NCBI GenBank assembly: GCA_021414005.1
Contig: JAIOPH010000016.1
Location: 54,883 to 118,882, forward strand
DNA: 64,000 bases
Origin: Chthoniobacter sp.
GTDB taxonomy: Bacteria > Verrucomicrobiota > Verrucomicrobiia > Chthoniobacterales > Chthoniobacteraceae
Direction: 5' to 3'
Positions 17,974 to 27,899 of this stretch are shown piece after piece. Under the pieces are notes generated by a model that saw nothing but the letters and a program-made list of their open reading frames with translations, had not been told where the DNA came from and did no database searches. A program made the translations under genes and the position numbers. Every line of letters starts with the position of its first letter. Position 1 is the first letter of the stretch.

Positions 17974-18876
17974 CTACTTGGCGGCAGAAGCCGGAGGCGC
18001 GGCAAAATCAACCATGTCGATAACTAATGTTACCTGAAGTTTTTCTTCACCCAGAATGAAGCCTCCGGACTTTTTCTCCTTGTCCGGGTTCGGGTTGAGG
18101 TCCGTTTTCGGCAAGGTGGATTTTTCGTTTTTCACAGTGATCAAGCGCGGAATGAAAAACTGTGGGGCCTGAGGTCCAACCAGCGCGTTCAAGACCCGAG
18201 CGAGCGCATCTTGTTTGCAGACCATCTTGATTTCAAAGGAATGCGTCGTGACCAAGGGTTTGGCCTTTGCTTCCTTGGAGCCACCCGCCCCCTTCTTCAC
18301 AGGCTCTTCCGCCTTCTTGCCAGACTCCTCTGGCAGTGGGTCTCGCTTGATCGGGTCCTTGCCTTCGGAACCTAGTTCGATGACGCGGCTATCAAACAAT
18401 TGGGTCAAAACCCACTCGATCCCTTTGAGTTGGCGGCCCAATGGTGTCGCGGCGTCGGCGGCAGGCGGGCGGCCTTCGTAGGCATCGAAACCCAGAAAGA
18501 ACTTCGCGGGCAGCGTTGTGCCTGCTGCGGCGGCCTTTTCAACGATCGCTGTCTTGGTCGCCTTGAGCTTGTCCTGAAACTGCTCCGGCGTCATGGGCTC
18601 CGCCGGGATTGAAATGGCGGCGAGCGACTTCTGAAAATCGGCGACGACCTCGCTGGCTTCTTTTTTCTGGGCGACAAGTTGGTCCAGGGTTTTCTTCGTC
18701 GGCGAAGGATTCAGCTTCTGCAATCTGGTAAGTTCCGCAGACTTCCCCGAGTATTCCATTTGCGCGGCGTCGTATTTGCCCATGGCGGTGAAGAGCAAAT
18801 AGCCGATTCCACCCAAGCCGAGGAGCATGACGACCATGAAACCGGTGAGGAACTTGTTTTCTTTGATCCAGTTCAT
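17974..18876 (-). CDS. Amuc_1100-like (PilO-like) inner-membrane protein
   Basis: A 300-residue protein: a transmembrane helix at about residues 8-30, a coiled coil at about 35-85, then a globular domain. Stretches such as FLGFDAYEGRPPAADAATPL (compare WLGFQVYSTQAPSVQAASTL in Akkermansia Amuc_1100) and the C-terminal strand LQVTLVIDMVDF align with Amuc_1100 from memory. A Lys/Glu-rich insertion (EESGKKAEEPVKKGAGGSKE) is specific here. TM plus coiled coil plus alpha/beta domain is the PilO plan. The ATG overlaps the PilM-PilN stop codon (ATGA), so the two are translationally coupled. Confidence 0.85.
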   Translation of the reverse strand: MNWIKENKFLTGFMVVMLLGLGGIGYLLFTAMGKYDAAQMEYSGKSAELTRLQKLNPSPTKKTLDQLVAQKKEASEVVADFQKSLAAISIPAEPMTPEQFQDKLKATKTAIVEKAAAAGTTLPAKFFLGFDAYEGRPPAADAATPLGRQLKGIEWVLTQLFDSRVIELGSEGKDPIKRDPLPEESGKKAEEPVKKGAGGSKEAKAKPLVTTHSFEIKMVCKQDALARVLNALVGPQAPQFFIPRLITVKNEKSTLPKTDLNPNPDKEKKSGGFILGEEKLQVTLVIDMVDFAAPPASAAK

Positions 18877-20600
18877 CGCGGGTTGATCGTGGGAAGGGTG
18901 ATCGGATTCTTCAAAATGAGCGGAATCTCAAACTCATAGGCCCAATCCGAATCGTTCGGCACGTTGCGCTTAAAGCGCGGTGGCTCCTTGTCAACGGTGT
19001 AGAGATCTGACTCCGTCAGCTTATCGACGAAGCCGTCCACCACGGAGGCACCCTTGGGGTTAAAAAGGTAGAGTCCTTTCAAAGTAACCACGGTGGGCCT
19101 CACCACAGGCTGGCCTTTGGGGCCAGGTCCGGGCGTGGGATGTGGCTCGGCACCATCCGCAGGGGCCGCCTGGACTTTGGCCTCGAAGGACGTGATCCAG
19201 ACCAACTCCTTGGGCAGGCGGGCGTTGATATCCTCGATGATTTTCACCCAATAGCCGCGCTCCTCCACGGCGACGAGCAGCGGAGCAGCCGTTGCTTGTT
19301 GAGCGCTAATGTCACTCCGCGCCGCTTTCATCTTATTTTCGAGACTCTGCAACCCTGTGACTTTCGGACCCAGTTTATCCACCACCTCCTGCGTCACGGT
19401 TGCCGCACGATCGAAATACAGCCACCAGCCGGCCACCGCGAGCAAAGTGCAGACGCCCGCGAGCACGATGAATGGACGCTGCTTCGCAAGCTGGTGCTTT
19501 CGGACCACGCTGCGCGGGCGCAGGTTGAGTTCCATCGGGCAATTGCTTGTGCCGCGGAGCGCCAGCCCCACTAGTTCGCCCATGCGGTGAGCGCTGCGTC
19601 CGATTTCCTCAACATTCAGCCCGTTGCCGACCGCAACGTTGCGCAGCGGATTGAAGAACTCGACAGGAAGCTGGAACTTCTCGTGAAAGAACTCCCGCAT
19701 GTAGGGAAGCGTGACACTGCCGCCGCTGAGGAAGACCCGCTGTGGGGCCGAGCCGCCCTGTTGGGAACGGTAAAAGCTGATCGATCGGGCGATTTCCGCG
19801 TGCAGACGGGTCATCGAGTTGCGAATCATCTTTGAAACCCGAGCCACTTCCGGGTCTTCCGGTTCGGCGTAGGCTCCGCCGAGGCTGACAAAACCGTCGC
19901 GCTTCTTCCGTTCCTCGGCTGCGCCAAAAGGCTCGTTGAAATCGCGCGCAATGGCCTGTGTGATGGTGCTGCCGGCGTTCGGAATGCTGCGGCTGAACAC
20001 CTTGTTCGGCTCGATGAAAATGAGGTTCGTGGAACGCGCACCGATGTCGATGATCAGCGAACAGCCATCTACGTCGCTGTAGTTGTAGCGAAAGGCATTG
20101 TAGAGCGCCATCGGCGCGACATCCACGATCGCAGTTTTGAGATGCGCCTCCTCCACTGCCGCATTGATGTCGTCGAGCAAGTCAGACTTGATCGCCACAA
20201 TCACCACCTCGACTTCGCTCGCCTGACCACTGTCCACCAGCGCATAATCCCAGACCACCTCGTCGATCGGGTAGGGCACATTCTGCTGCGCCTCAAACGT
20301 CACGATTTGCTCCACCTGCTCCTCGCCGACAGATGGCAGTTTTACGAATCGCGTGAACACCGATTGCGCGGAAATCGCGTAGCTTACCCTCGTGCTTTTC
20401 AAACGGGCGTGCTGCGCGAGTTCGCCGAGAGCGAGCTTCGTCTGCGCGAGTCGCGTGGCATCGGCGGCCGGATCAGCCAGCAATTCGCGCGTTTGATACG
20501 ACGACAGGACAAGTCCGCCGTTCGATCCGGTCTTGAACTCCGCCAGCCCGACGGTCTGATTGCCGAGACTGAGGCTGACGATGTTGGTAGGTGCGGCCAT
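18873..20600 (-). CDS. pilM: PilM-PilN fusion, Amuc_1101-like
   Basis: A 575-residue protein, about 200 residues longer than a normal PilM. Residues 1-350 form the FtsA/actin-like PilM fold: SYAISAQSVFTRFVKLP, LIIDIGARSTNLIF (phosphate loop, D185), FLSGGSVTLPYMREFF. Then MELNLRP at about 356-362 resembles the INLLP start of PilN, followed by a basic stretch, one transmembrane helix (about 376-396) and a periplasmic coiled coil plus alpha/beta domain (WVKIIEDINARLPKELVWI). It would dock on the cytoplasmic face and span the inner membrane. It corresponds to Amuc_1101. The start at 20600 follows the 1102-like stop by 20 bases. Confidence 0.87.
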   Translation of the reverse strand: MAAPTNIVSLSLGNQTVGLAEFKTGSNGGLVLSSYQTRELLADPAADATRLAQTKLALGELAQHARLKSTRVSYAISAQSVFTRFVKLPSVGEEQVEQIVTFEAQQNVPYPIDEVVWDYALVDSGQASEVEVVIVAIKSDLLDDINAAVEEAHLKTAIVDVAPMALYNAFRYNYSDVDGCSLIIDIGARSTNLIFIEPNKVFSRSIPNAGSTITQAIARDFNEPFGAAEERKKRDGFVSLGGAYAEPEDPEVARVSKMIRNSMTRLHAEIARSISFYRSQQGGSAPQRVFLSGGSVTLPYMREFFHEKFQLPVEFFNPLRNVAVGNGLNVEEIGRSAHRMGELVGLALRGTSNCPMELNLRPRSVVRKHQLAKQRPFIVLAGVCTLLAVAGWWLYFDRAATVTQEVVDKLGPKVTGLQSLENKMKAARSDISAQQATAAPLLVAVEERGYWVKIIEDINARLPKELVWITSFEAKVQAAPADGAEPHPTPGPGPKGQPVVRPTVVTLKGLYLFNPKGASVVDGFVDKLTESDLYTVDKEPPRFKRNVPNDSDWAYEFEIPLILKNPITLPTINPR

Positions 20601-20620
20601 GAAAACTCGGGCGCGGTCCC

Positions 20621-21169
20621 TTACTTCGACGACTTGATCGCCTCGTAGCGGTCAAAGTAAAGCGGCGCAAAAGGAGTTTCCATTTTGTTCAGAAGACCGG
20701 GCTGTCGCTGCAAATTCGGAGGATTGCCCGGACGATGGGATGCTGTGCCGACGACCTGCCCTTTGATCTTCGCGGTGACCCACGCGTTTTGGATACTCCC
20801 CGCAGTCAGCGCTTTGCCGGACGTGAGTTTTTCCAGCATCCGGGGCGAGATATACATGACCGAGTAGTGGTCGCGCCCTTCCGGTATGGTGATATGCGTG
20901 ACCTGACCTTCGACGAGCTTGTTCTCCACCTGAACGGCGTATTCGAGAGTGAGTTCGTCGATTTCACCGCCCTTCGTGTCAAAATCCACCTCGATCTCCA
21001 GCCAATCCCCCGGTTTGGTTCGTTTGTCCCCGCCCGATTTTAGCGAGAAATCCGGCGTTTTCACGACCGCAGGTTGGACTTTGCCCAGCTTGATCGCCGC
21101 AGGTGCCTGCGCACCAGCGTGAAGCAAAAGCGCGAGCACGGCACCGACGGTGAAAGAGAGAATTTTCAT
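20621..21169 (-). CDS. Amuc_1102-like secreted protein
   Basis: A 182-residue protein with a signal peptide (MKILSFTVGAVLALLLHAGA, then QAPA). The mature part is beta-rich: KPGDWLEIEVDF, LTLEYAVQVENKLVEG, DHYSVMYISPRMLEKL, consistent with an immunoglobulin-like fold as described for Amuc_1102. It is the first gene of the pilus-like block, matching Amuc_1102 in the same order. It may be a periplasmic or surface accessory subunit. The gap before it (21170-21270) contains a terminator for the upstream gene, so an operon promoter probably lies there. Confidence 0.75.
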   Translation of the reverse strand: MKILSFTVGAVLALLLHAGAQAPAAIKLGKVQPAVVKTPDFSLKSGGDKRTKPGDWLEIEVDFDTKGGEIDELTLEYAVQVENKLVEGQVTHITIPEGRDHYSVMYISPRMLEKLTSGKALTAGSIQNAWVTAKIKGQVVGTASHRPGNPPNLQRQPGLLNKMETPFAPLYFDRYEAIKSSK

Positions 21170-21242
21170 GAGTGAAATTGCTTAGGGTTTTTCGAGTTTT
21201 GGGGGCGACAGAGGCTTTGTTGACGATTTGTATTCGGATGGG

Positions 21243-21268
21243 AAGAAAAATTCACCCGAACGGCGAAT
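21243..21268 (-). terminator. Rho-independent terminator of the UDP-glucuronate decarboxylase gene
   Basis: On the minus strand, ATTCGCC, a five-base loop GTTCG and GGTGAAT (one G.U pair) form a 7-bp stem followed at once by TTTTCTT. It starts three bases after the UDP-glucuronate decarboxylase stop codon and separates the sugar-nucleotide genes from the pilus-like operon. Confidence 0.65.
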
Positions 21269-21270
21269 CC

Positions 21271-22227
21271 TTATTTCATGCGGGTTCGGAAGTAATCAAT
21301 CGTTTTTCGGATCCCCTCGTCAAACTCCACCCGCGGCTCCCAGCCGAGGACACTTTTAGCCCGCGAAATATCCGGCTGACGCACCTTTGGATCGTCCTCC
21401 GGCAGCGGGCGAAACTCCATTTTCGAGCTGGTCCCCGTGATGCGGATGATCTCCTCGCCGAACTGCTTGATCGTCATTTCGCGCGGGTTGCCGATGTTCA
21501 CCGGCTCGTGGAAAGCCGACTGCGAAAGACGAAAAATGCCGTCGATCAAATCCGAGCAATAGCAGAACGAACGCGTCTGCGAGCCGTCACCAAAGATTGT
21601 CAGCGGCTCGCCCGCGAGCGCCTGTCCGATGAAGGCCGGCACCACGCGCCCGTCGCGCAGGCGCATCCGCGGGCCGTAGGTGTTGAAGATGCGAACAATG
21701 TGCGAGTTCACGTGGTGGTAGCGATGGTAGGCCATGGTCATCGCCTCGGCAAAACGCTTCGCCTCATCGTAAACGCCGCGCGGCCCGATGGGATTCACGT
21801 TGCCCCAGTAGTCCTCGCGCTGCGGATGCACGAGCGGATCGCCATAGCACTCGCTGGTGCTCGCCAGCAGAAACGCCGCCTTTTTGTCCTTCGCCAAACC
21901 GAGCGCATTGTGCGTGCCGAGCGAGCCGACTTTCAACGTCGGGATCGGGTGCTCGAGGTAGTCGATCGGCGACGCGGGCGAGGCGAAATGAAAGATGAAG
22001 TCCACGTCGTCCGGCAGAAAAATGAAGTTCGAGACATCGTGCCGGATGAGGCGGTAATTCTCATTGCCCGCGAGATGCGCGATGTTCGCCGTCGAGCCGG
22101 TGAGAAAGTTGTCGATGGCGACCACGCGATGGCCTTCCGCCAGCAGGCGGTCGGTGAGATGCGAGCCGAGAAAGCCGGCGCCGCCGGTCACTACGGAGAT
22201 CGGTGAAGAGGACGAGCGTGTGAACAT
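21271..22227 (-). CDS. UDP-glucuronate decarboxylase (UDP-xylose synthase)
   Basis: NAD-dependent short-chain epimerase-fold enzyme converting UDP-glucuronate to UDP-xylose. Rossmann motif GGAGFLGS, then [38 protein letters not shown] (catalytic YxxxK), [10 protein letters not shown] and [14 protein letters not shown] are hallmark UXS stretches. I chose the ATG at 22227 ([16 protein letters not shown]); an ATG at 22257 is also possible. It is last in a minus-strand run with a sugar transferase, a GalU-like protein and a kinase/uridylyltransferase fusion, so it probably supplies UDP-xylose for exopolysaccharide. A terminator follows. No UDP-glucose dehydrogenase is in the window. Confidence 0.92.
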   Translation of the reverse strand: MFTRSSSSPISVVTGGAGFLGSHLTDRLLAEGHRVVAIDNFLTGSTANIAHLAGNENYRLIRHDVSNFIFLPDDVDFIFHFASPASPIDYLEHPIPTLKVGSLGTHNALGLAKDKKAAFLLASTSECYGDPLVHPQREDYWGNVNPIGPRGVYDEAKRFAEAMTMAYHRYHHVNSHIVRIFNTYGPRMRLRDGRVVPAFIGQALAGEPLTIFGDGSQTRSFCYCSDLIDGIFRLSQSAFHEPVNIGNPREMTIKQFGEEIIRITGTSSKMEFRPLPEDDPKVRQPDISRAKSVLGWEPRVEFDEGIRKTIDYFRTRMK

Positions 22228-22275
22228 GAGCGCCGACGCTGCCGAAGACGGCGGCACAAGGGAAGCCGGGAGTTG

Positions 22276-25200
22276 CTACCAGGCGCAAAGATTCTCGACG
22301 TAGGCCGCCGAGCCGTCGCGCAGCCAACCATCGAGCTGCGCCTGTTCCTTGAGCTGCTGCCCGCGCAGACGCGGCACGACCACGAAGCGGCTGGCGATTT
22401 CCGGCAGCGCGGTGAGGTCGCTCCACAGCTTCTCAAATTGCGCGACCGGGAAAACGTCCTCCTGCCCGTGGCCCCAGCGCTTTTTTACGTCCTTGAGCGT
22501 GATGTAGGTCGGCACCTTGGCCGCGAGCGCGCGGATCGCGGCGCTGACGCGCGGCTCGTCATCGAGTTCGCCACGCGTGAGGCCGAAAGCCGCGAGCAGA
22601 CCGTCGATGTCGATCCACGTCGTCATCGTGTTGTAATAGGTCAGCCCGAACTCCGACTCCTCCCGCGGCACCGCGAGACCTTCCACCAGCCGCACGCGCC
22701 CATCCACGCGCGCCAGCCAGCCGCCGCGATCCTCCAGCCGGCGCGTAATGACCTCGAAACTCAGCGTCGCGCCGCTTTCCAGATGCTGGCCGAGCAAGGC
22801 GGGATCAAGGTTCGCGCCGACCGTGTCGATGTTGTGCAGCAGCAGCGTGCGAAGCTGCGGGCGCTCGCGGAGCAGCGCGGCGAGCGTGCCGTTGCGGAGC
22901 AAATTCGGGATCTCGTAGAAATGGCCGACCGGGTGCAGGCATTGCAGCGGCAGGTTGTCGCGGTAGTCCGTGGCCTCGCCAGCGCCCTGCGCCCAGCGGA
23001 GCAGCGCCGCGCGCAGAGATTCGCGGACTTTCTGCTGCTGCTCATCGAGCACCTGCTGCGGCATCTCCTCCCACGCGAAGCGCAAATCGCGCGCCGTCGG
23101 CACGAGGCGCAGCCCCACGCTCTTCCCGCGCGAAAGCACCAGCGGCCCTTCGTAGCCGTAGTTCTTCCGCGCCTCGAGAATCGCCGCGATCGGCCCGTGC
23201 GTGAGATAGCTCGTGGTGAAAATGTGCGGCACCGCCGTCCCCGCGAGCTGTGAAATGTGCCGCGACTTCGCGAGATGCGTCTCCAGAAAAGTCCGGTGCC
23301 GCCCGCCGAGTTTGCAAAACGGGTGCAGCGACTTCACCACCCCCGCGCCCTGCGTCCACCGGCTCGCCGCACCCGCCGCCAGCGTCACCACCGCCACCTC
23401 GCCCCGGCGCAAAGCCTCCAGCCCTCGCGCACTTGCGCTGGTCGGGATCTCGGTACGGGCGTCGGTGAGGTCGGCGGGACGCACGTCGTCGATGACGGTG
23501 TTTGCCGGCAGGCGGTTTTGCGCGAGGCCGATGCGGCCCGCGCGGAGGTCGCCGCGGATTTGCGCGTGCGCTTCGGGATCGAAGCCGTTTTCGGCGAGCA
23601 GATCGTCGAGTGATTGCGCGCCGGCGCGGTCCTCGCGGCCGCGCGGGAGCAGGGCGTCGAATAACTCCTGCACCACGCCGCGCAGCTCGGGTTGCGTGCG
23701 GCAGGCGGCGGCGAATTTGTCAAGCTCCGCGCGGTCCAGCGTGGGCAGCGACTTCGGATCGCGGCGCAGCAGCGCGGGCGCGCGGAGGAGGTAGTAGCCT
23801 TTGGGCATCAGCGCCGTGCGACCGGGCAGAAGATCGGCGAAGGTGCCGTTTTCATTGATGCGGAAATCATAGACCACCGGCTCCATCGCGAACGGCAGCG
23901 AAGCCGCGAGTTCCTGCTTCGTCGCGCGCATGATCTCGCCGAGCCGCTGCTGCGCCTCCGCTTTGCGCGACGGCGCGAACATGAAGCCCATGCCGCCGCC
24001 GCTCATCCCGCCGAGCATCCAAAAGCCGAGGAAATCGCCGCCGAACTCCGCGCGCACCTGCGCGATCAGCCGTTCGGTGTAATACGTCGAAGCCCACGGA
24101 ATGATCGTCTGGATCGGACCGTCGAAATTCCGCGTCGTCGCCGCGCCCACGCGCGCGATGTCGCCGGCGCGCAGCGCATCGAGGATTTCGTCGAGAAAGC
24201 CGAGTGCCTCCTGCCGTCCGTGCCATTCGGCGGAGGAGCGCAGCAAATATTTCTCCGTCACCATTTCCAATATCGGCCCCACGTTTTGCGCCATCCCGCC
24301 GTGGACCACGACGAGCGAATCCTGCAACGCCTGCCGCGCGGCATCGGGGATTTCGTCGCGCGTGAAAACGTGATGCCGCGGCATCAGCCGCCCTTGCGAA
24401 ACACCGTGCTCGGGATCACCCGGCTGCGCGGCCACGCCCTCGATGAGCTTGATCCCCGGCCACACGCCGCCCGAATCCTGCCAGCCGCCGCCGCTCCCGC
24501 CGATCCATTCGCCGAGCAGCGCCCGCGCGAGCACCAGCCGCCGCTCGGCCTCGCTCAGTGGCCCGGTCAGCGACTCCGCCTGGCCGGTCGCGCGCATGAG
24601 CACGCCGATGAGCGCCGCGAGCAGGTTTGTGGAAACCGCGAGGCGCGAGCCTTTCGGGATGTCGTTCACGCTCGACACCAGTTCCAGTCCCCTCCCCGGT
24701 CCGAGCATCTGCGCGAGCAGATCGCCGAGACTTTGCCCCGATCCCTCGATGCCCGGCGGCACCAGCCCGCTGGCGATGACCGCCGCCTTCAACAAACCGA
24801 GATAATCCTTCGCAAAATCGAACACCTCGCCGAGCGACGAAATCTCCGCGCTCGCTCCGAGATCGACGGACACGAGCCGCAGCATCGGCTGATCGATCAC
24901 CCGCAGCCACGCGCTCACCGGCGGCTGCGGCTCGGCGTCGCGTCCGTGTACGCCGAGATCGACGGAAATGTTCAGCACGCGCGCGCCGGCGGGGAAATCC
25001 ATGCCGAGAAAAAAGATGTCGCTCCACGCCGAGTGCGTGAGGTCCATCCGCACCGGCGTGCGCTCGCGCAGGATCGGATACAGCCCCTCCGCATCCGCGC
25101 GCAACAGCTCCGGCCGCAGCCGCAGCGGCTGGTCGTGCGGGTGGCCCATGCGAAACATCCACTGGTTCCCGCGCACCGTGCGAACACTGCGCCGGACTTG

Positions 25201-25596
25201 ATCCGCGAGAGTTTGAAAAGCCAGGCGATGATACGCCGCCGCAAGCGCCGAGCTGAGCGCGTCGCTCGGGCCATCGGTCTTTTGCTTTTGGCAGAAAACC
25301 TCGATCGCCTCCTCGAACCGGCGCTCCAGCAGATGCTCGTAGCCGTAAAACGGAATCTGCGTGGCAGCGGCGGCATCCTCCATCCGCGCGGGCAGATGAA
25401 AGCGATGAATCGCGTAGAGAAAAAACAGCGCGCGCACGCGCTCGTAGAGATTAGGCGAGGTGCGGCGGAACGCATCGAGCGCATCGCACTCCGCGAGCAG
25501 CGCCTCGTTGGAAGCCTGCGCGCAGGCGTCGTCGAGCGAACGGTCGCGCAGCGCGGGATCCGGCGAGGTGATGAGGTCGAGCAGGCCGAGGGACAT
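22276..25596 (-). CDS. GHMP kinase / UDPGP-type nucleotidyltransferase fusion
   Basis: A 1106-residue cytoplasmic protein. After a helical N-terminus (1-170) comes a GHMP-kinase-like part: [15 protein letters not shown] (motif 1 region), [20 protein letters not shown] (diverged P-loop-like motif 2), [16 protein letters not shown] and [13 protein letters not shown] (motif 3). From about residue 740 a UDP-sugar pyrophosphorylase-like domain follows: [51 protein letters not shown]. The fusion resembles fucokinase/GDP-fucose pyrophosphorylase but with kinase first. It may phosphorylate and activate a sugar in one protein; both active sites are diverged, so substrate is open. Six bases downstream of the GalU-like gene. 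Confidence 0.75.
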   Translation of the reverse strand: MSLGLLDLITSPDPALRDRSLDDACAQASNEALLAECDALDAFRRTSPNLYERVRALFFLYAIHRFHLPARMEDAAAATQIPFYGYEHLLERRFEEAIEVFCQKQKTDGPSDALSSALAAAYHRLAFQTLADQVRRSVRTVRGNQWMFRMGHPHDQPLRLRPELLRADAEGLYPILRERTPVRMDLTHSAWSDIFFLGMDFPAGARVLNISVDLGVHGRDAEPQPPVSAWLRVIDQPMLRLVSVDLGASAEISSLGEVFDFAKDYLGLLKAAVIASGLVPPGIEGSGQSLGDLLAQMLGPGRGLELVSSVNDIPKGSRLAVSTNLLAALIGVLMRATGQAESLTGPLSEAERRLVLARALLGEWIGGSGGGWQDSGGVWPGIKLIEGVAAQPGDPEHGVSQGRLMPRHHVFTRDEIPDAARQALQDSLVVVHGGMAQNVGPILEMVTEKYLLRSSAEWHGRQEALGFLDEILDALRAGDIARVGAATTRNFDGPIQTIIPWASTYYTERLIAQVRAEFGGDFLGFWMLGGMSGGGMGFMFAPSRKAEAQQRLGEIMRATKQELAASLPFAMEPVVYDFRINENGTFADLLPGRTALMPKGYYLLRAPALLRRDPKSLPTLDRAELDKFAAACRTQPELRGVVQELFDALLPRGREDRAGAQSLDDLLAENGFDPEAHAQIRGDLRAGRIGLAQNRLPANTVIDDVRPADLTDARTEIPTSASARGLEALRRGEVAVVTLAAGAASRWTQGAGVVKSLHPFCKLGGRHRTFLETHLAKSRHISQLAGTAVPHIFTTSYLTHGPIAAILEARKNYGYEGPLVLSRGKSVGLRLVPTARDLRFAWEEMPQQVLDEQQQKVRESLRAALLRWAQGAGEATDYRDNLPLQCLHPVGHFYEIPNLLRNGTLAALLRERPQLRTLLLHNIDTVGANLDPALLGQHLESGATLSFEVITRRLEDRGGWLARVDGRVRLVEGLAVPREESEFGLTYYNTMTTWIDIDGLLAAFGLTRGELDDEPRVSAAIRALAAKVPTYITLKDVKKRWGHGQEDVFPVAQFEKLWSDLTALPEIASRFVVVPRLRGQQLKEQAQLDGWLRDGSAAYVENLCAW

Positions 25597-25602
25597 GCGC
25601 GG

Positions 25603-26445
25603 CTATTTCGCGATCTTCGCCGCCATCAACTCCACGATGCCGCGGAGAACTTCGTCGCGGTCCGTGCCATTGAGCGCGAGCGCGAGTTGGGCGGTGAGCA
25701 GGCCGTATTTGACCCCGAAATCGTAGCGCCGCCCGTCCAACTCTGCGGCGAGGTAGCGCTCCTGCGCGGCCAACTCCGAAAGCACGGCCCGGAAATTCAC
25801 GACGCCCGCCTTTTTCGCAAAAGCCGCACCGAGCAAACGCTGCACGGACGGCGTGAGCACATGCATGCCGAAGAAGCACAGATAGTAACCCGCGCGCAGT
25901 CCTGGCACGTCGATTTTCTGCTCGGCTTCGGTCGGCGTCGGCTTTTCGAGCACAGTGTCGATTTGGTAAAGCCGCCGCGCCGCATCGACCAGCGCGCCGC
26001 CAACCGCACCGTAGTACGGGAGCTGGCTTTCGTGCGTGGATTCGACTGCGGACACGCTGCACTTTTCCGCCTGCGCTAGCTCCACGAGCTGCTGCGCACA
26101 CCCTTTGGCCGCCGCGCTCAGATAGAGATGATCGCCCACGAGCAGCAGAAACGGATCATCGCCGCAAAACGCCGTCGCGCTGTAGATGGCGTGTGCGTAG
26201 CCGAGCGGCTCGGTCTGCTGGATGAAAGTCAGCCGCGCCGCGTGGCTGCCGGCGGCGAGGCGATACGCAGGTTCGTCACCCGGACTGATGACAACGCCGA
26301 TGTTTTCGATGCCCGCACCGAGCACTTCCTCGACGATGATGGCGAGCGCGGTTTTCGTGATGCCGTCGCGATCCACGAGCGATTGCAACGGCAGCGTGCG
26401 CTGGGTTTTACCAGCGGCGGTGATGAGGGCTTTGCGGATTTCCAT
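25603..26445 (-). CDS. GalU-like nucleotidyltransferase
   Basis: A 280-residue protein of the UTP-glucose-1-phosphate uridylyltransferase fold. GalU-type segments: [16 protein letters not shown] at the N-terminus, [45 protein letters not shown] (metal Asp) and [20 protein letters not shown] near the end. The nucleotide-binding loop is changed: GKTQR in place of the usual GxGTR, and the usual Lys after it is absent. It may make UDP-glucose or be a paralogue with altered activity. It lies between the sugar transferase and the kinase fusion in one operon. Confidence 0.75.
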   Translation of the reverse strand: MEIRKALITAAGKTQRTLPLQSLVDRDGITKTALAIIVEEVLGAGIENIGVVISPGDEPAYRLAAGSHAARLTFIQQTEPLGYAHAIYSATAFCGDDPFLLLVGDHLYLSAAAKGCAQQLVELAQAEKCSVSAVESTHESQLPYYGAVGGALVDAARRLYQIDTVLEKPTPTEAEQKIDVPGLRAGYYLCFFGMHVLTPSVQRLLGAAFAKKAGVVNFRAVLSELAAQERYLAAELDGRRYDFGVKYGLLTAQLALALNGTDRDEVLRGIVELMAAKIAK

Positions 26446-26481
26446 GCGAAAAAATGTGGGCGAAAACGGCAGCTTTCCGAC

Positions 26482-27873
26482 TCAGCGCGCGCCTGATCCG
26501 AGGAACACGACAGGGAAAGTCTTGAGAATGATTTCGGCGTCCAGCCAGAGCGACCACTGATCAATGTAGCGCAAGTCGAGCTTCACCCATTCATCGAAAT
26601 TCTTAATCGCGTTGCGCCCGCTGATTTGCCACAGGCAGGTCAGCCCCGGCTTCATCGAGAGCCGCCGCCGCTGGGCCGTGTTCTCAAATTTCTCGACCTC
26701 GTAGATCGGCAGCGGGCGCGGGCCGACGAGGCTCATGTCGCCTTTCAGCACGTTCAGGAGCTGGGGAAATTCGTCGATGCTCGTCCGGCGGAGGAACCTC
26801 CCGAACGGCGTCACCCGAGGGTCGTTCTCAATCTTGAAAACCGGACCTTCCATTTGATTGAAAGCCACGAGTTCCGCCTGCCGCATTTCGGCGTCGGTGT
26901 GCATAGAGCGGAATTTATACATCGTGAAGGGTTTCCCGTTTTTCCCCGCCCGCTTCTGCCGGAAAATAATCGGCCCCGGCGAGGTCAGCTTGATGCCGAC
27001 GATGGCAATGACGAATCCCCACGAAAGCAGCGCCAGCCCGACCAGCGCGCCCACACGGTCGATCAGCGTCTTAAAGCGCAGCGCCCACGACACATCCGGC
27101 GTGGTGCGAAAAACGAGCATCGGGCGGTTGCCAAAGACATCGAAATCCGGGCGGGCAATTGCCGTGCGAATGAAATCCGCCGCCAGCCACGCCTCGACGC
27201 CTTCCACCTCACAGGCCGCAATGCCTTCCTGAAGTCGAATCAGGTGACTGTGACCGCCGGCAAAAATCACGCGCCCGACGGAATACCGGTGCAGCGCATC
27301 AACCAGATCGGACACTTCCTGCGTCTCGATGTCGATCTCCGCCACGACCTCCGTCTCGATGACCTGTTCCGCTGTGAAGGAGTGCCGTAACTGATGCAAG
27401 TCCGCCGGCGTCCCCACGAGAATCAGCCGCTCGCGCAACTCCTCCTTTTTCGCCCGCGCCCGGTACCGCACCACCGAGATCCGCTCCCTCACCATCAGCG
27501 CGATGACCGCGACCACGACGAACATGGGCATGACCGCCCGCGAGGGGACTTCCAGCTTCAAAAAGAACGACGCCGAGAGGATCAACAGACCCAGCCAAAA
27601 GAAAGCGTGACCGATTTGCGCGAGCGACTTACCCGCGCCTTTTTGCAGCGCATTTGAGTAAAAGCCCTGCATCTCCAGGCAGATCGGCCCAAACGGCATG
27701 ATAGCGAAAAGCAGCCATTGGAAATCCTTGAACGGCCCGATCGGCTTATCGAAAAGGAACCAGTCCGCCCCAAAAAAGCGAATCGTGTGCGCCACCCAAA
27801 ACGACGCAACCAGCAGAATGCCGTCCGCGAGTTGGAGCGCCTGGAGATTGAGTTCTTGTTTTCGACCTATCAT
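26482..27873 (-). CDS. Polyprenyl-phosphate sugar-1-phosphate transferase (exopolysaccharide initiation)
   Basis: Transfers a sugar-1-phosphate from a nucleotide sugar to undecaprenyl phosphate, starting exopolysaccharide repeat-unit synthesis. Four or so N-terminal membrane helices (first ~130 residues), a CoA-binding-like soluble domain ([17 protein letters not shown]), another membrane helix, then the bacterial sugar transferase domain: [59 protein letters not shown] chose the ATG at 27873 ([11 protein letters not shown]); 27894 is an alternative. It is the first gene of the minus-strand polysaccharide group and is divergent from aroD. Confidence 0.9.
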   Translation of the reverse strand: MIGRKQELNLQALQLADGILLVASFWVAHTIRFFGADWFLFDKPIGPFKDFQWLLFAIMPFGPICLEMQGFYSNALQKGAGKSLAQIGHAFFWLGLLILSASFFLKLEVPSRAVMPMFVVVAVIALMVRERISVVRYRARAKKEELRERLILVGTPADLHQLRHSFTAEQVIETEVVAEIDIETQEVSDLVDALHRYSVGRVIFAGGHSHLIRLQEGIAACEVEGVEAWLAADFIRTAIARPDFDVFGNRPMLVFRTTPDVSWALRFKTLIDRVGALVGLALLSWGFVIAIVGIKLTSPGPIIFRQKRAGKNGKPFTMYKFRSMHTDAEMRQAELVAFNQMEGPVFKIENDPRVTPFGRFLRRTSIDEFPQLLNVLKGDMSLVGPRPLPIYEVEKFENTAQRRRLSMKPGLTCLWQISGRNAIKNFDEWVKLDLRYIDQWSLWLDAEIILKTFPVVFLGSGAR

Positions 27874-27899
27874 CGGGTTTTCTGCGGGCAACACAGAAC

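Noticed and set aside
23692..26079. Plus-strand open frame of about 795 residues
   Set aside because: It is antisense to the kinase/nucleotidyltransferase fusion and GalU-like gene; its composition is Arg/His-rich with no domain, typical of high-GC shadow frames.
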